Below, piece after piece: positions 19,497-28,111 of a DNA stretch of 64,000 nucleotides. The notes beneath the pieces are model-generated. The model did no database searches. It had not been told where the DNA came from and was given only the letters and a program-made list of their open reading frames with translations. Both the position numbers and the translations under genes were made by a program. How positions within the stretch are numbered: the first letter of the stretch is position 1; every line of letters begins with the position of its first letter. Source of the DNA: an uncultured Sutterella sp. (lineage in GTDB: Bacteria > Pseudomonadota > Gammaproteobacteria > Burkholderiales > Burkholderiaceae_F); the NCBI GenBank assembly GCA_949282745.1, contig CASDQM010000047.1:372001-436000 (forward strand). The letters are read 5' to 3'.

Positions 19497-21407
19497 GTGC
19501 AGTTTGATTTTCAAGAAAAGGAAGAAGGCCTGACGCCCTTTCGCAAGAGACTTCTCTTTGCGTTCGGGGGCGTTCTCGTCCTTTTTCTCGTCTTGGTCGC
19601 GCGCTTTGCCTGGCTGCAGATCCTCAACCGAGACGCCTACGTCGAACGGGCCGAACGAAACCGCACGGTCACCGTCACGACGCAGGGCTCGCGCGGTCTG
19701 ATCTTCGACCGCAACGGTGAAGCCCTGGCAAAAAACGACCTCGGCTACTCCCTCGAAATCGTGCCGGACCAGGTGCAGAACCTTTCGCGCACGATCGACG
19801 AGCTTTCCCGCGTCATTCCGATCACGCAGAGCGACCGCAGACGTTTCCGCCGCCTTCGCGAAGACCTGAACCGCTACGATTCCATTCCGATCCGTCTCGA
19901 CCTCACCGACGAAGAGGTCGCCGTGTTCATCGCGCAGAAACACCGTTTTCCCGGCGTTTCGGTGAATCAGCACGAATACCGCCGTTATCCCGCGGGATCG
20001 ACGGGGAGCCACTTTCTCGGCTACATCGGCTCGATTTCTCAGGGGGACAAGCGTCGCCTCGAATCCGAAGGGACGCTGCCCCTGTACGAAGGGATCCGCC
20101 AGATCGGCAAGGTGGGGCTCGAGCGCAGTTACGAAAATCTTCTGCACAGCACGCCGGGCTTCGAGACGCTCGAAGTGACGGCGAGCGGCCGTTCGGTGCG
20201 CACGCTCGAAGCGAAAGCGCCCAAGCCCGGCAAGAATCTCGAACTCACGATCGACATGAATTTGCAGAGGCTCGTGGAGAAGTCGCTCGAAGGACGCGAG
20301 GGCGTCGTGATCGCCATCGATCCGCGAACGGGCGGCATTCTCTCGTTCGCCTCCCTGCCCACCTACGACCCGAACCTCTTTCCGGAGGGAATCGATCCGG
20401 AAAGCTGGAACGAACTGAGTTCGTCCGAGCGAAAGCCCCTCTTCAACCGCGCGGTGCGCGGGCTCTATCCGATCGGCTCGACCTACAAGCCCTTCATGGC
20501 GCTTGCGGGTCTCGCCATGAACGAGACGACCGTGGACTACGTCTTCAACGACACGGGCGTCTTCACCGTCGGCAAGCACCGCTTCCGCGACCTGACGGGC
20601 GCGGGCAAGGGGCGCGTGGACGTGCGAAAGTCCATTCAGGTGTCCTCCGACGTCTACTACTACTGGCTCTCCATGCAACTCGGCGTCGACCGCATTCACG
20701 ACTTCATGTCCCTCTGGGGATTCGGCCAGAAAACCGGCATCGACCTGGTGGGCGAGCAGGCGGGCGTTCTGCCGAGTCGGGAATGGAAGGAGCGGCGCTT
20801 CGGCGAACCGTGGTACCTTGGCGACACGCCTTCGATCGGCATCGGACAGGGCTACAACGCCTTCACCATCCTGCAGCTGGCGAGCGCCACGGCCACGCTT
20901 GCGAGCCGCGGCACCGTCATGACGCCGCATCTCGTGAACCGCATCGTGGATCCCGTGACGGGAGAAGCCACGCAGGTTGCCGCGTCGCCCGTTCGCAAGA
21001 TCGACCTGCCGCGCGCCTACTGGAACGCCGTGATCGGCGGCATGCGCGACGTCACGACGAAGGGAACGGCCCGCAGCGTCTTCAAGGACGTCCCCTACAG
21101 CGTCGCCGGGAAGACCGGCACGGCCCAGGTCATCACGATCGCGCAGGACGACAAATATTCCGAAGAAAAGCTTGAGCGTCGCTACCACGACCATTCGCTT
21201 TTCATCGCCTTCGCCCCGGTGGAGAATCCGAAGATCGCGCTCGCCGTGCTCGTGGAAAACAGCGGCTTCGGCGCGAAAACCGCGGCCCCCGTCGCCAGGG
21301 AGGTGCTGGACTACTGGCTGACGGGCAAGAACCGCTTCGGCCTGCCGTACCCGAAACATCTTCCGCCGCCGCGCACTGCCGCGCCCCAACCCCGTAAGAA
21401 ATCATGA
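19497..21407 (+). CDS. mrdA: Penicillin-binding protein 2 (elongasome transpeptidase)
   Basis: PBP2 cross-links peptidoglycan during elongation. The 636-residue product has one N-terminal membrane helix (about 24-44), a PBP dimerisation domain that begins RGLIFDRNGEALA, and an intact transpeptidase domain: Ser328 and Lys331 in GSTYKP, the SSD motif (VSSDVYYYW) and KTG at Lys539 (GKTGTAQ). The start is GTG at 19497, supported by a GAGG ribosome site; the N-terminus QFDFQEKEEGLTPFRKR is cytoplasmic. It overlaps mrdB by four bases, as expected for the PBP2-RodA polymerase pair. Confidence 0.96.
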   Translation: MQFDFQEKEEGLTPFRKRLLFAFGGVLVLFLVLVARFAWLQILNRDAYVERAERNRTVTVTTQGSRGLIFDRNGEALAKNDLGYSLEIVPDQVQNLSRTIDELSRVIPITQSDRRRFRRLREDLNRYDSIPIRLDLTDEEVAVFIAQKHRFPGVSVNQHEYRRYPAGSTGSHFLGYIGSISQGDKRRLESEGTLPLYEGIRQIGKVGLERSYENLLHSTPGFETLEVTASGRSVRTLEAKAPKPGKNLELTIDMNLQRLVEKSLEGREGVVIAIDPRTGGILSFASLPTYDPNLFPEGIDPESWNELSSSERKPLFNRAVRGLYPIGSTYKPFMALAGLAMNETTVDYVFNDTGVFTVGKHRFRDLTGAGKGRVDVRKSIQVSSDVYYYWLSMQLGVDRIHDFMSLWGFGQKTGIDLVGEQAGVLPSREWKERRFGEPWYLGDTPSIGIGQGYNAFTILQLASATATLASRGTVMTPHLVNRIVDPVTGEATQVAASPVRKIDLPRAYWNAVIGGMRDVTTKGTARSVFKDVPYSVAGKTGTAQVITIAQDDKYSEEKLERRYHDHSLFIAFAPVENPKIALAVLVENSGFGAKTAAPVAREVLDYWLTGKNRFGLPYPKHLPPPRTAAPQPRKKS

Positions 21408-22516
21408 GCAACAATCTACTGAACTCGGGATCGGGCCTTCTTCGCTACGTGCTCGGCCGACTGATCCGATGCGACCTGATGCTCGTGAGCCTCGTCATGA
21501 CGCTCTCGACGATCGGCTTCATCACGCTCTTCTCGGCGGGCTACAGCTTTCCGTGGCGCATCGAGGACCAGCTGCGCAACATCCTCGTGGCGGGAACCGT
21601 GATGCTCCTCTTCGCGATGATTCCGATCCGTCTCCTGAAGAAGGTCTCGCTGCCGATCTTCCTGGCGGGCTGTCTTCTCCTGCTTGCGACGCATTTCTTC
21701 GGCGTCACCGTCAAGGGCGCCACCCGCTGGCTCAACGTGGGGATCCGCATCCAGCCCTCCGAAATCATGAAGCTCGGCGTTCCGCTCATGCTGGCCTGGT
21801 ACTACCACGTGCGCGGAGAGCACGTCGCTTGGTGGGACCACATCGTGGCCTTTCTCTTCCTCGCCGTGCCGGTCGGATTCATTCTCAAGCAGCCCGACCT
21901 CGGGACGGCCGTGCTCGTCGCCATCGCGGGCTTTTCCGTCATTTTCTTCGCCGGCCTCAACTGGAAGGTCATCGCGCTCGGCGTCACGGGCGTGCTCGTG
22001 TCGCTTCCCGTCGTCTGGAATTTCCTCTACGACTACCAACGCGAGCGCATTCTGACCCTCATCGATCCCACGAACGATCCGCTCGGACGGGGCTTCCACA
22101 CCCTGCAGTCGCTCATCGCCATCGGCTCGGGCGGCGTCTTCGGCAAAGGATGGATGGAGGGGACGCAGGCGCATCTCGACTTCATTCCGGAACGCACGTC
22201 CGACTTTCTCTTCGCCGTCTTCAGCGAAGAGTTCGGCTTTGTCGGCAACATCGTGCTGCTCGTCCTCTACACGCTCCTGATCGGACGAAGTTTCTTCATC
22301 GCGGCGACGGCGTCGTCTCGCTTCGCACGACTGCTCTCGGCCTCGATCGGCGTGATTTTCTTTACCTACACCTTCGTGAACATGGGGATGGTGAGCGGCA
22401 TTCTGCCCGTCGTGGGCGTTCCGCTTCCCTTCATGAGTTACGGCGGCACGGCGCTCCTGATTCTCGGCATGTGCTCGGGCATCCTTCTCTCCGTGGGCAT
22501 CGATTCGGAAGCCTGA
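21404..22516 (+). CDS. mrdB: RodA peptidoglycan glycosyltransferase
   Basis: RodA is the SEDS-family polymerase that builds glycan strands from lipid II with PBP2. The 370-residue membrane protein has about ten hydrophobic helices, the GATRWLNVGIRIQPSE segment near 105-120, PDLGTAVLVAI near 163, and the conserved GIGSGGVFGKGW-like IAIGSGGVFGKGWMEG and HLDFIPERTSDFLFAV near 240-275. The C-terminal LPFMSYGGTALL motif is present. All point to RodA rather than FtsW. It ends the mre-mrd cluster. Confidence 0.95.
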   Translation: MSNNLLNSGSGLLRYVLGRLIRCDLMLVSLVMTLSTIGFITLFSAGYSFPWRIEDQLRNILVAGTVMLLFAMIPIRLLKKVSLPIFLAGCLLLLATHFFGVTVKGATRWLNVGIRIQPSEIMKLGVPLMLAWYYHVRGEHVAWWDHIVAFLFLAVPVGFILKQPDLGTAVLVAIAGFSVIFFAGLNWKVIALGVTGVLVSLPVVWNFLYDYQRERILTLIDPTNDPLGRGFHTLQSLIAIGSGGVFGKGWMEGTQAHLDFIPERTSDFLFAVFSEEFGFVGNIVLLVLYTLLIGRSFFIAATASSRFARLLSASIGVIFFTYTFVNMGMVSGILPVVGVPLPFMSYGGTALLILGMCSGILLSVGIDSEA

Positions 22517-22577
22517 GGGGTGCCCGCCGCTCTTCGATCGGTGTTATTTTGTCCTTACGCTGCGGACGATCCGCCGG

Positions 22578-22595
22578 GCGGCCCGGAAGGGCCGC
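22578..22595 (+). promoter_or_regulatory. GC-rich hairpin between mrdB and rlpA
   Basis: GCGGCCC and GGGCCGC form a perfect 7-bp stem with a GGAA loop, followed by only three T residues. It could be a weak terminator of the mre-mrd transcript or part of the rlpA leader. Confidence 0.35.
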
Positions 22596-22643
22596 TTTCG
22601 CGGATTTTCCGGGTCTTCTCACCCACTGAAACCGATTTTCTCC

Positions 22644-23486
22644 ATGCAGCTTCGCACACTTTCCCTGAGTCTCGCCGCCGCGGCCCTTCTGAGCGGCTGC
22701 GGCATCTTCGACAACTCCCCCTACTACGACCAGGACGGTCCTCCCACCTTCAGCTTCGGCACGGAAACGGAAAGCGCGACGCCGCGCGTGGAAAGCTTTC
22801 ATCAGGCGTCCCTGCGTCCCTACACGGTGATGGGCAAGCGCTACGTCCCGATGACGACCGATTCGCCGCTCGTGCAGACCGGCATCGCCTCCTGGTACGG
22901 AAAGCAATTTCACGGCAACAAGACGTCGATCGGCGAGACGTACGACATGTACGAGATGAGCGCCGCGCATCCGACGATGCCGCTTCCCTCGTACGCGAAG
23001 GTGACGAATCTGCAAAACGGCAAGACCGTCATCGTCCGCGTCAATGACCGCGGTCCCTTCCTCCACGACCGCATCATCGACCTCTCGTACGCGGCCGCCA
23101 AGGCCCTGGACTACGCCGACAAGGGGACGGCCCGGGTTCGGGTGGAACGCCTCACGGCCGCGGACATCGAGGGCGGACGCACCGCCTCGAGCGCTCCCGT
23201 GACGCCCGTCGCCGCTCCGGTCGCTCCCGCCACGTCTCCCGCCGCCACGGGCGGTTGGGGCATTCAGGTGGGAAGCTTCACCGAAGAGAGCAACGCCATG
23301 CGCTTTGCCGGCCACACGGAGGCGGTGCTGAGTTCGAACGGCAGAAACGAACCCGTGCGCGTGGTTCGCGACGGCTCCCTCTGGCGCGTCATCGTGTCGG
23401 GAAACCTTCCTGAAGCGCAGGCGCGGGCCCTGATGCGATCCGTCGTGCAGGTGCTCGGCGGTCAAGCCTTCATCATTCGCAAATGA
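22644..23486 (+). CDS. rlpA: Septal-ring lipoprotein RlpA
   Basis: RlpA is an outer-membrane lipoprotein and, in studied species, a lytic transglycosylase acting on denuded glycan. The 280-residue product has a lipoprotein signal with lipobox LLSGC (Cys19), a double-psi beta-barrel domain (about 72-170) with GIASWYGKQFHG, TYDMYEMSAAHPTMP and VNDRGPF, an Ala/Pro linker (about 187-205) and a C-terminal SPOR domain (about 207-280) that binds denuded glycans. The barrel residues SWYG, H and RVNDRGP expected for activity are present. It follows the mre-mrd operon, a common arrangement. Confidence 0.94.
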   Translation: MQLRTLSLSLAAAALLSGCGIFDNSPYYDQDGPPTFSFGTETESATPRVESFHQASLRPYTVMGKRYVPMTTDSPLVQTGIASWYGKQFHGNKTSIGETYDMYEMSAAHPTMPLPSYAKVTNLQNGKTVIVRVNDRGPFLHDRIIDLSYAAAKALDYADKGTARVRVERLTAADIEGGRTASSAPVTPVAAPVAPATSPAATGGWGIQVGSFTEESNAMRFAGHTEAVLSSNGRNEPVRVVRDGSLWRVIVSGNLPEAQARALMRSVVQVLGGQAFIIRK

Positions 23487-24895
23487 TTACGACGAAAGAA
23501 CTCTCCGAGGACCGGCGCTTTCTCAACGAGGAGGCGCTTCCCGCCCTCATGCAATTCATTCGGATCCCGTCCAAGAGCCGCTTTTGCGACCCCGATTGGG
23601 AACGAAACGGTCAGTTGATGCGTGCGCTCCGGGAAGGAGAGCAATGGGGAGAAAAGCTTTTCCCGGAAGGCGTCTTTGAAATTCTGACCCTGCCGGGAAA
23701 GACGCCCGCGCTCTTCTTTGACATTCCTGCCTCTGGTCATGACGGGCGTCCCGCCTTTTTCTACGGCCACTTCGACAAGCAGCCCGAAGCGACGGGCTGG
23801 TCCGAAGGTCTCGCTCCGTTCGAGCCCGTCGTGCGCGACGGAAAACTCTACGGCCGGGGCGGCGCGGACGACGGCTACAGCTTCTACACGGCCCTTTCGG
23901 CCGTCCGAATCCTTCGCGACCGCACGGGGCGGTCCCCGCGCATAACGGGGCTTATCGAGACGGACGAGGAAAGCGGCTCGCGGGACCTGCCGGACTACCT
24001 TCAAGCCGTAGCACCCCGCATCGGCTCTCCTGCCGTGCTCTGCATTCTCGACCTTGGGGTTCGCACCTGGGATCGTCTCTGGACCACGCGCAGTCTGCGC
24101 GGCGTCGCGCAGGTCACCGTAAAGGTTTCGGTTCTGCAGCACGGCGTTCATTCCGGTTCGGCAAGCGGCGCGGTGCCGAGCTCGTTTCGGATTCTGCGGC
24201 GCCTGCTTGAGCGCATGGAAAACTCGGAAACGGGCGAAATCCTCCTTCCCGAATGCCACGGCGTCATTCCCGAAGACGTGCGCCGGGAACTCGAAGGCGA
24301 AACGAAGCCCGCGGACTTTCCTTGGATCGGTCATACCCGTCCCATGGCCGAAACGCCCGCAAAGCAGCTTCTCGCGAGCACCTGGAAGCCCGCTCTCTCC
24401 GTCGTCGCGCAGGAGGGCCTGCCGCCGCTCTCGGCAGGAAGCGCGCAGTTGCGCCCCTACACGGCCCTGACGCTTTCCATGCGTCTTGCGCCCACGGCGG
24501 ACGCACAGAAGGCGCTCGACGCCATGATCCGGTCCCTTACGACCGACGTTCCCTACGACGCCGACGTGGAAATCGTCCATGCGAGCTACAGCCCTGGGTT
24601 TTACGCCGGCGAAACGCCCGAATGGCTCGAGCGCGTCTGGAGCGACGCGGGCGAACGACTCTTCGGCCAAAAGCCGGGCGTCTTCTTCGAAGGCGGCACG
24701 ATCGGCATTCTCGAGCACTTTCGCGAAGCCTTCCCCGACTCCGCCTTCCTGATGACGGGCATGCTCGGTCCCAACAGCAATGCGCACGGTCCGGACGAAT
24801 CGCTCGACCTCGCCTATTGGGAAAAGCTCACGCAGGCGCTCTCCGAAGTGCTCGCCGCCCTGCCCGAGGAAAACGAACGCAAGGAGGTGCCATGA
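23483..24895 (+). CDS. M20-family metallopeptidase
   Basis: The 470-residue product is a zinc peptidase of the M20 dipeptidase type, cytoplasmic by lack of a signal. The metal and catalytic motifs are in order: YGHFDKQP (His near 96), GRGGADDGYS (bridging Asp near 130), ETDEESGS (catalytic and metal Glu pair near 162) and, near the end, PNSNAHGPDESLDL (metal His). A dimerisation domain occupies about 210-360. Substrate is not predictable; relatives are dipeptidases and acetyl-ornithine-type deacylases. The start overlaps the rlpA stop by four bases, and its own stop overlaps the next small gene (ATGA). Confidence 0.88.
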   Translation: MITTKELSEDRRFLNEEALPALMQFIRIPSKSRFCDPDWERNGQLMRALREGEQWGEKLFPEGVFEILTLPGKTPALFFDIPASGHDGRPAFFYGHFDKQPEATGWSEGLAPFEPVVRDGKLYGRGGADDGYSFYTALSAVRILRDRTGRSPRITGLIETDEESGSRDLPDYLQAVAPRIGSPAVLCILDLGVRTWDRLWTTRSLRGVAQVTVKVSVLQHGVHSGSASGAVPSSFRILRRLLERMENSETGEILLPECHGVIPEDVRRELEGETKPADFPWIGHTRPMAETPAKQLLASTWKPALSVVAQEGLPPLSAGSAQLRPYTALTLSMRLAPTADAQKALDAMIRSLTTDVPYDADVEIVHASYSPGFYAGETPEWLERVWSDAGERLFGQKPGVFFEGGTIGILEHFREAFPDSAFLMTGMLGPNSNAHGPDESLDLAYWEKLTQALSEVLAALPEENERKEVP

Positions 24896-25107
24896 GAAGG
24901 GATTGCGTCACGCAGGTCATCGTTCGCTGGCCCGACGGGGAGTGGGAGAATTTCGCCACGCCCTTTGAGGCCGAACGCTACATCAACGCCATGATCGACG
25001 AGCTCGGCGAGCCCGAGGCCGCCTGGCTCGAAGACATGACGGGCAAAAAGAAGTGGGATTATCGAATCGAAGAGGACGAAAGCGGCGTCCTCCGACTCGT
25101 GGATTAA
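24892..25107 (+). CDS. Small unknown protein (71 aa)
   Basis: I do not recognise this 71-residue product. It starts MRRDCVTQVIVRWPDGEWENFA, is acidic overall and aromatic-rich (WPDGEW, AAWLEDM, KKWDYRI), and looks like a compact alpha/beta domain with no signal or membrane helix. An excellent ribosome site (AAGGAGG, four bases before ATG) and the ATGA overlap with the peptidase stop argue for a real, coupled gene. A HIT-family gene follows ten bases later. The setting gives no clear function. Confidence 0.65.
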   Translation: MRRDCVTQVIVRWPDGEWENFATPFEAERYINAMIDELGEPEAAWLEDMTGKKKWDYRIEEDESGVLRLVD

Positions 25108-25116
25108 GGAGAGAAC

Positions 25117-25554
25117 ATGCAGGACTGCGAACTCTGCCGTCCCGACAGCGATCGGGTCATTTGGAAAAACGAACGTTTCTACATCCTCGACGCGGCTTCC
25201 GAGCGTTTTCCGGCCTACATCCGGATCGTCAGCGTCGCGCACGTCGCCGAAATGACGGATTTGCCCAAGGCCGAGCGCGAAGAGCTGCGCGCCATCATGG
25301 ACGCCTCGGAAGAGCTTATGCGGGATCTTCTGCATCCCGACAAAGTGAACTGGGCGCAGTTCGGCAACATGGTGCCTCATCTGCACTGGCACCTGACCGC
25401 CCGTTGGCGCGACGACGAAGTCTTTCCGGACAACCCGTGGGGCAAGCCCGTTCGGGAAGTGCCCGAGGACGTTCGAAAGGAACGCGCGAAGGCGTCGAAG
25501 CTCTTCCTGGAACGTCTCCCTGACGCACTCGACCGACTGCTGAGGGCCCGATAA
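25117..25554 (+). CDS. HIT-family (histidine triad) protein
   Basis: The 145-residue product belongs to the histidine-triad superfamily of nucleotide hydrolases or transferases. The active motif is HLHWH (His88, His90, His92) in NMVPHLHWHLTARW. The N-terminal CELC pair may bind metal but could be incidental. The strand and helix pattern before the triad (FYILDA..., RIVSVAHVAEMTDL) is that of HIT domains. The substrate, likely an adenosine nucleotide derivative, is unknown. It is last in the run from rlpA and ends at a terminator. Confidence 0.88.
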   Translation: MQDCELCRPDSDRVIWKNERFYILDAASERFPAYIRIVSVAHVAEMTDLPKAEREELRAIMDASEELMRDLLHPDKVNWAQFGNMVPHLHWHLTARWRDDEVFPDNPWGKPVREVPEDVRKERAKASKLFLERLPDALDRLLRAR

Positions 25555-25559
25555 AAAAC

Positions 25560-25591
25560 GGCCGTGCGGTTCCAAGCCGCACGGCCATTTT
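25560..25591. terminator. Bidirectional intrinsic terminator between the HIT gene and menA
   Basis: GGCCGTGCGG (25560-25569) pairs perfectly with CCGCACGGCC (25577-25586) around a 7-base loop. A T-run follows on the plus strand and an A-run precedes it, so it serves both convergent genes. Confidence 0.88.
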
Positions 25592-25616
25592 TATGTGGGT
25601 CAACAGGATTGGGGGC

Positions 25617-26561
25617 TTAAAGGCCGAATCCGTGCGAAGTGCTCGAGAGGAAGGCCTGAATGAGCGCGCCCGTCGTAAAGAAAAGCGCGAACTTCACTTC
25701 CAGAAGAACCGTCGCAAACATGGTTCCGTTGAGTTCTTCGTGGCGCTTCTTCGTGAGCTGCGGCGGCAGATGCAGGGCGTCCGCCAGCGTGAAAATCACG
25801 AGGAGGTACGGCCAGTAGGAAAGGTCGCGCAGCACCATGACAAGCACGAGGAAATACGGCAAGAGGAGCATCGCCTCGTAGAGCATGACGAAGAGCTTCG
25901 GCGGGCACACCACGGCGAGGGTGCGGCGTCCCACGCTCGCGTCATGGACGTGGTCGCGCCAGTTGTTCACGGCCAGCACGGCGGCCGCCACCGATCCCAG
26001 GGCCACGCCGAGCAGCACGGAATTGAAGGAGAGCGCACCGGCCTGCAGATAGTAGGTCCCGCACACGGCCGTGAGGCCGAAGAAGATCAGGACGACCAGC
26101 TCCCCGAAGGGCGTGTAGGCGATGGGCTTGGGGCCGCCCATGTAGGCGTAGGCCGCAAGAACCGAAGCGACGCCGACCGCGAGGAACACGATCCCGCCGT
26201 ACCAGACGAGCACGGCGGTGTTGAGCAGAGCCAAAAGGACGGCTCCGATGAGCGCGTAGCGCGCAGCCTTCATCGAAATCCAACCGTTCGCCGTCGCGCG
26301 GGGAAGTCCCCGGCGGTTGCCCTTCTCGAGCTTGCGCTGCGTGTAGCCGCGGTCGTTCTGCATGTTCGTGATGATCTGCATCAGCACGGCGATGGTGAGC
26401 GTGAAGAAGGCGACGTCCCAGTGAAAGCTGTGGTGTTCGCTCACGTAGAGGGAGAGCGAAGCGAGAACGGGCGCCACGGCAACGCCCCAGGTTTTCGGAC
26501 GCACGTAGGCGAGCCACGAAGCGAGCCGCCCCGGCGCCTTTTCGGTGTTTTGCGTTTGCAT
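25617..26561 (-). CDS. menA: 1,4-dihydroxy-2-naphthoate polyprenyltransferase
   Basis: MenA attaches the polyprenyl chain to dihydroxynaphthoate in menaquinone synthesis, in the inner membrane. The 314-residue product is a UbiA-superfamily protein with about eight helices. It has a MenA-type first Asp-rich region (MQNDRGYTQRKLEKGNRRG near 75-93) and second motif NNWRDHVHDASVGRRTLA near 195-212, plus the characteristic GELVVLIFFGLTAVCGTYYLQ-like loop near 150-170. I chose ATG 26561 because earlier starts overlap ybeD. It is four bases after ybeD in a dacA-like/ybeD/menA unit. It marks the organism as a menaquinone user. Confidence 0.87.
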   Translation of the reverse strand: MQTQNTEKAPGRLASWLAYVRPKTWGVAVAPVLASLSLYVSEHHSFHWDVAFFTLTIAVLMQIITNMQNDRGYTQRKLEKGNRRGLPRATANGWISMKAARYALIGAVLLALLNTAVLVWYGGIVFLAVGVASVLAAYAYMGGPKPIAYTPFGELVVLIFFGLTAVCGTYYLQAGALSFNSVLLGVALGSVAAAVLAVNNWRDHVHDASVGRRTLAVVCPPKLFVMLYEAMLLLPYFLVLVMVLRDLSYWPYLLVIFTLADALHLPPQLTKKRHEELNGTMFATVLLEVKFALFFTTGALIQAFLSSTSHGFGL

Positions 26562-26565
26562 TCTG

Positions 26566-26838
26566 TTAGAGAGCCACTTTGACCAGGGGGTGCGCCACGA
26601 CGCGGCGATAGAAGTCATCGAGCTGTTCGCGCGAATCCGCGAGCACGACGAGCGTCACGGACATGTATTTGCCGGTCCGGGAAAGGTTCGTCGAGGTACG
26701 GGCCGCGTCGAACTCCCGGAAGTGCCCGCCCGCCAGGGCATTCATCTCCGCCAGCAGCGCCTCGTCGTTCACGCCCATCACCTTGATGGGAAACTCCATC
26801 GGAAATTCCATCACTTCCTGTTTTTCTTGCATTTTCAT
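26566..26838 (-). CDS. ybeD: DUF493 (YbeD) family protein
   Basis: The 90-residue product has the DUF493 pattern: FPMEFPIKVMGVNDEAL near the start, then a helix, and a later strand SRTGKYMSVTLVVLADSREQLDDFYR leading to HPLVKVAL. The fold is a small ferredoxin-like domain; E. coli YbeD lies between dacA and lipB, and no biochemical role is settled. Here too it follows a dacA-like gene, with its ATG overlapping that gene's stop (ATGA). Confidence 0.88.
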   Translation of the reverse strand: MKMQEKQEVMEFPMEFPIKVMGVNDEALLAEMNALAGGHFREFDAARTSTNLSRTGKYMSVTLVVLADSREQLDDFYRRVVAHPLVKVAL

Positions 26839-27998
26839 TCCTCAGTGAGGCCGCCATCGTCGGTAACGGCCAGTAGTACGGTATCGCGCAGTTTCTGCCA
26901 GAACGAACCCTTCTCGAGCGACTCGAGCGCCACGACGGGGATCTTCTTGAAAATCTCTCCGTTGTACGTGAGGGTGAGCGTTCCCAAGACGTCCCCTTCG
27001 CGAACGGGCGCCATCAGGGGCGTGGGATGTTCCAGACGCAGCGACAGGGCGGAGAGCCCGTTGTCCATCAACTCTTCGCGCGAGAGCGTAATGTGAATTT
27101 CGTCGCGCACGGTATAGGCGAGTTCGGGACGATCCCCGCCGTACGCATGAAGGGTTCCGATCGAATCGCCGGGACGGTAGAGGGTGACGGTTTCAAACTG
27201 CCGCAGTCCGGCCTGCAGAGATTCCCCCAACGTGGAAACCAGCATCTTCCTCGAAGCCTGCGCGACGGAAACCGAAAGCAAACGGCGCACGGAGCCGTCG
27301 GGAAGCGGATTTTCCAAAAGGGCCGCGCCGCTCCAGTTTTTCTCCTCCCCGCCGATCACGAGTCCGCGGACGGTGCGATCGTTCGGAAGGACGACGTTTC
27401 CGTTCTTAAAACTGCGCTCTCCCGCCTTCACGTCGGCTTGCGACCACCAGCGCCTTGCCTCGGGGTACCGATTCCAGAAGCCTTCGATAAAGACCACCAT
27501 GTCTTTGGGCGACACGTTCGGGACCGGAAAGAGCGAAGACTCCTTTTTCTCGAGTCCCGAATCCTTCACGCCGGCCCCGCCCAAACTGGCGGCGAGCGCG
27601 GCGGCAAAGACCGTCTCGTCGGGAAAGAGCGCTCGAACCGCTTCGCGCGCCGCCCTTTCATTGCCCTGCGCCGCATAAGCGACGAGCAGGGTTTCATAAT
27701 CCACCGATTCGCCCTTCTTCAGGGAGAGGGGCGCTGCATGCGTCTCCGTCACGGTCAACGTATCCGTGAGGGAGAGCTTTCGGCGCTCAAGCTCGGAGAA
27801 CAATGCGTCGAGCACGACCAGGCGGTTGAGCGCCCCCACCGATGCGCGTTCGTCGGCCCGATCCTCGAGGATGGCCTGTCCGCTCACCAAGTCCACGAGC
27901 ACGCCCGATTGGGCCCGCGCGCACCAGGGAGTCAGGGCGAGGCACAGAAGTCCCAGCAGGGACAAAAGACGGGGAATCAGAAGTCTCCGAAGAGGCAT
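26835..27998 (-). CDS. PBP5/DacA-like protein with all catalytic motifs lost
   Basis: The 387-residue product has a signal peptide (helix about 5-22, cleavage near ARA at 29) and the whole PBP5 architecture: transpeptidase-like domain (about 32-265) and C-terminal beta domain (about 268-370). Colinear comparison with E. coli PBP5 puts ALNR (56-59) where SLTK should be, QGN (111-113) for SGN and VIG (214-216) for KTG. Thus the nucleophile Ser, its Lys, the second Ser and the KTG Lys are all gone. It should not hydrolyse D-Ala-D-Ala and may be a binding or scaffolding protein. The frame is open and coupled to ybeD, so it is not a decayed gene. Start 27998 is chosen for its signal peptide; ATG 28076 is immediately preceded by a -10-like TACAAT and is less likely. 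Confidence 0.8.
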   Translation of the reverse strand: MPLRRLLIPRLLSLLGLLCLALTPWCARAQSGVLVDLVSGQAILEDRADERASVGALNRLVVLDALFSELERRKLSLTDTLTVTETHAAPLSLKKGESVDYETLLVAYAAQGNERAAREAVRALFPDETVFAAALAASLGGAGVKDSGLEKKESSLFPVPNVSPKDMVVFIEGFWNRYPEARRWWSQADVKAGERSFKNGNVVLPNDRTVRGLVIGGEEKNWSGAALLENPLPDGSVRRLLSVSVAQASRKMLVSTLGESLQAGLRQFETVTLYRPGDSIGTLHAYGGDRPELAYTVRDEIHITLSREELMDNGLSALSLRLEHPTPLMAPVREGDVLGTLTLTYNGEIFKKIPVVALESLEKGSFWQKLRDTVLLAVTDDGGLTEE

Positions 27999-28076
27999 CG
28001 TTGTGAAAAGCGGAAATATGACAAAATGGACGGACACTTCCGTAGTCCGCGCAATGCGGAAAATCGGAAACTTCAT

Positions 28077-28082
28077 ATTGTA
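28077..28082 (-). promoter_or_regulatory. Possible -10 element for the dacA-like operon
   Basis: TACAAT on the minus strand lies about 80 bases before the chosen start of the dacA-like gene, in the gap with divergent birA. No good -35 hexamer is visible, so support is limited. Confidence 0.35.
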
Positions 28083-28111
28083 CCCAACCCTTTTTCCCTC
28101 ATCCGATTTTT

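Noticed and set aside
18861-21389. An 842-codon minus-strand frame over mreD and mrdA
   Set aside because: Antisense to secure genes, His/Arg/Asp-rich low-complexity product, no motifs.
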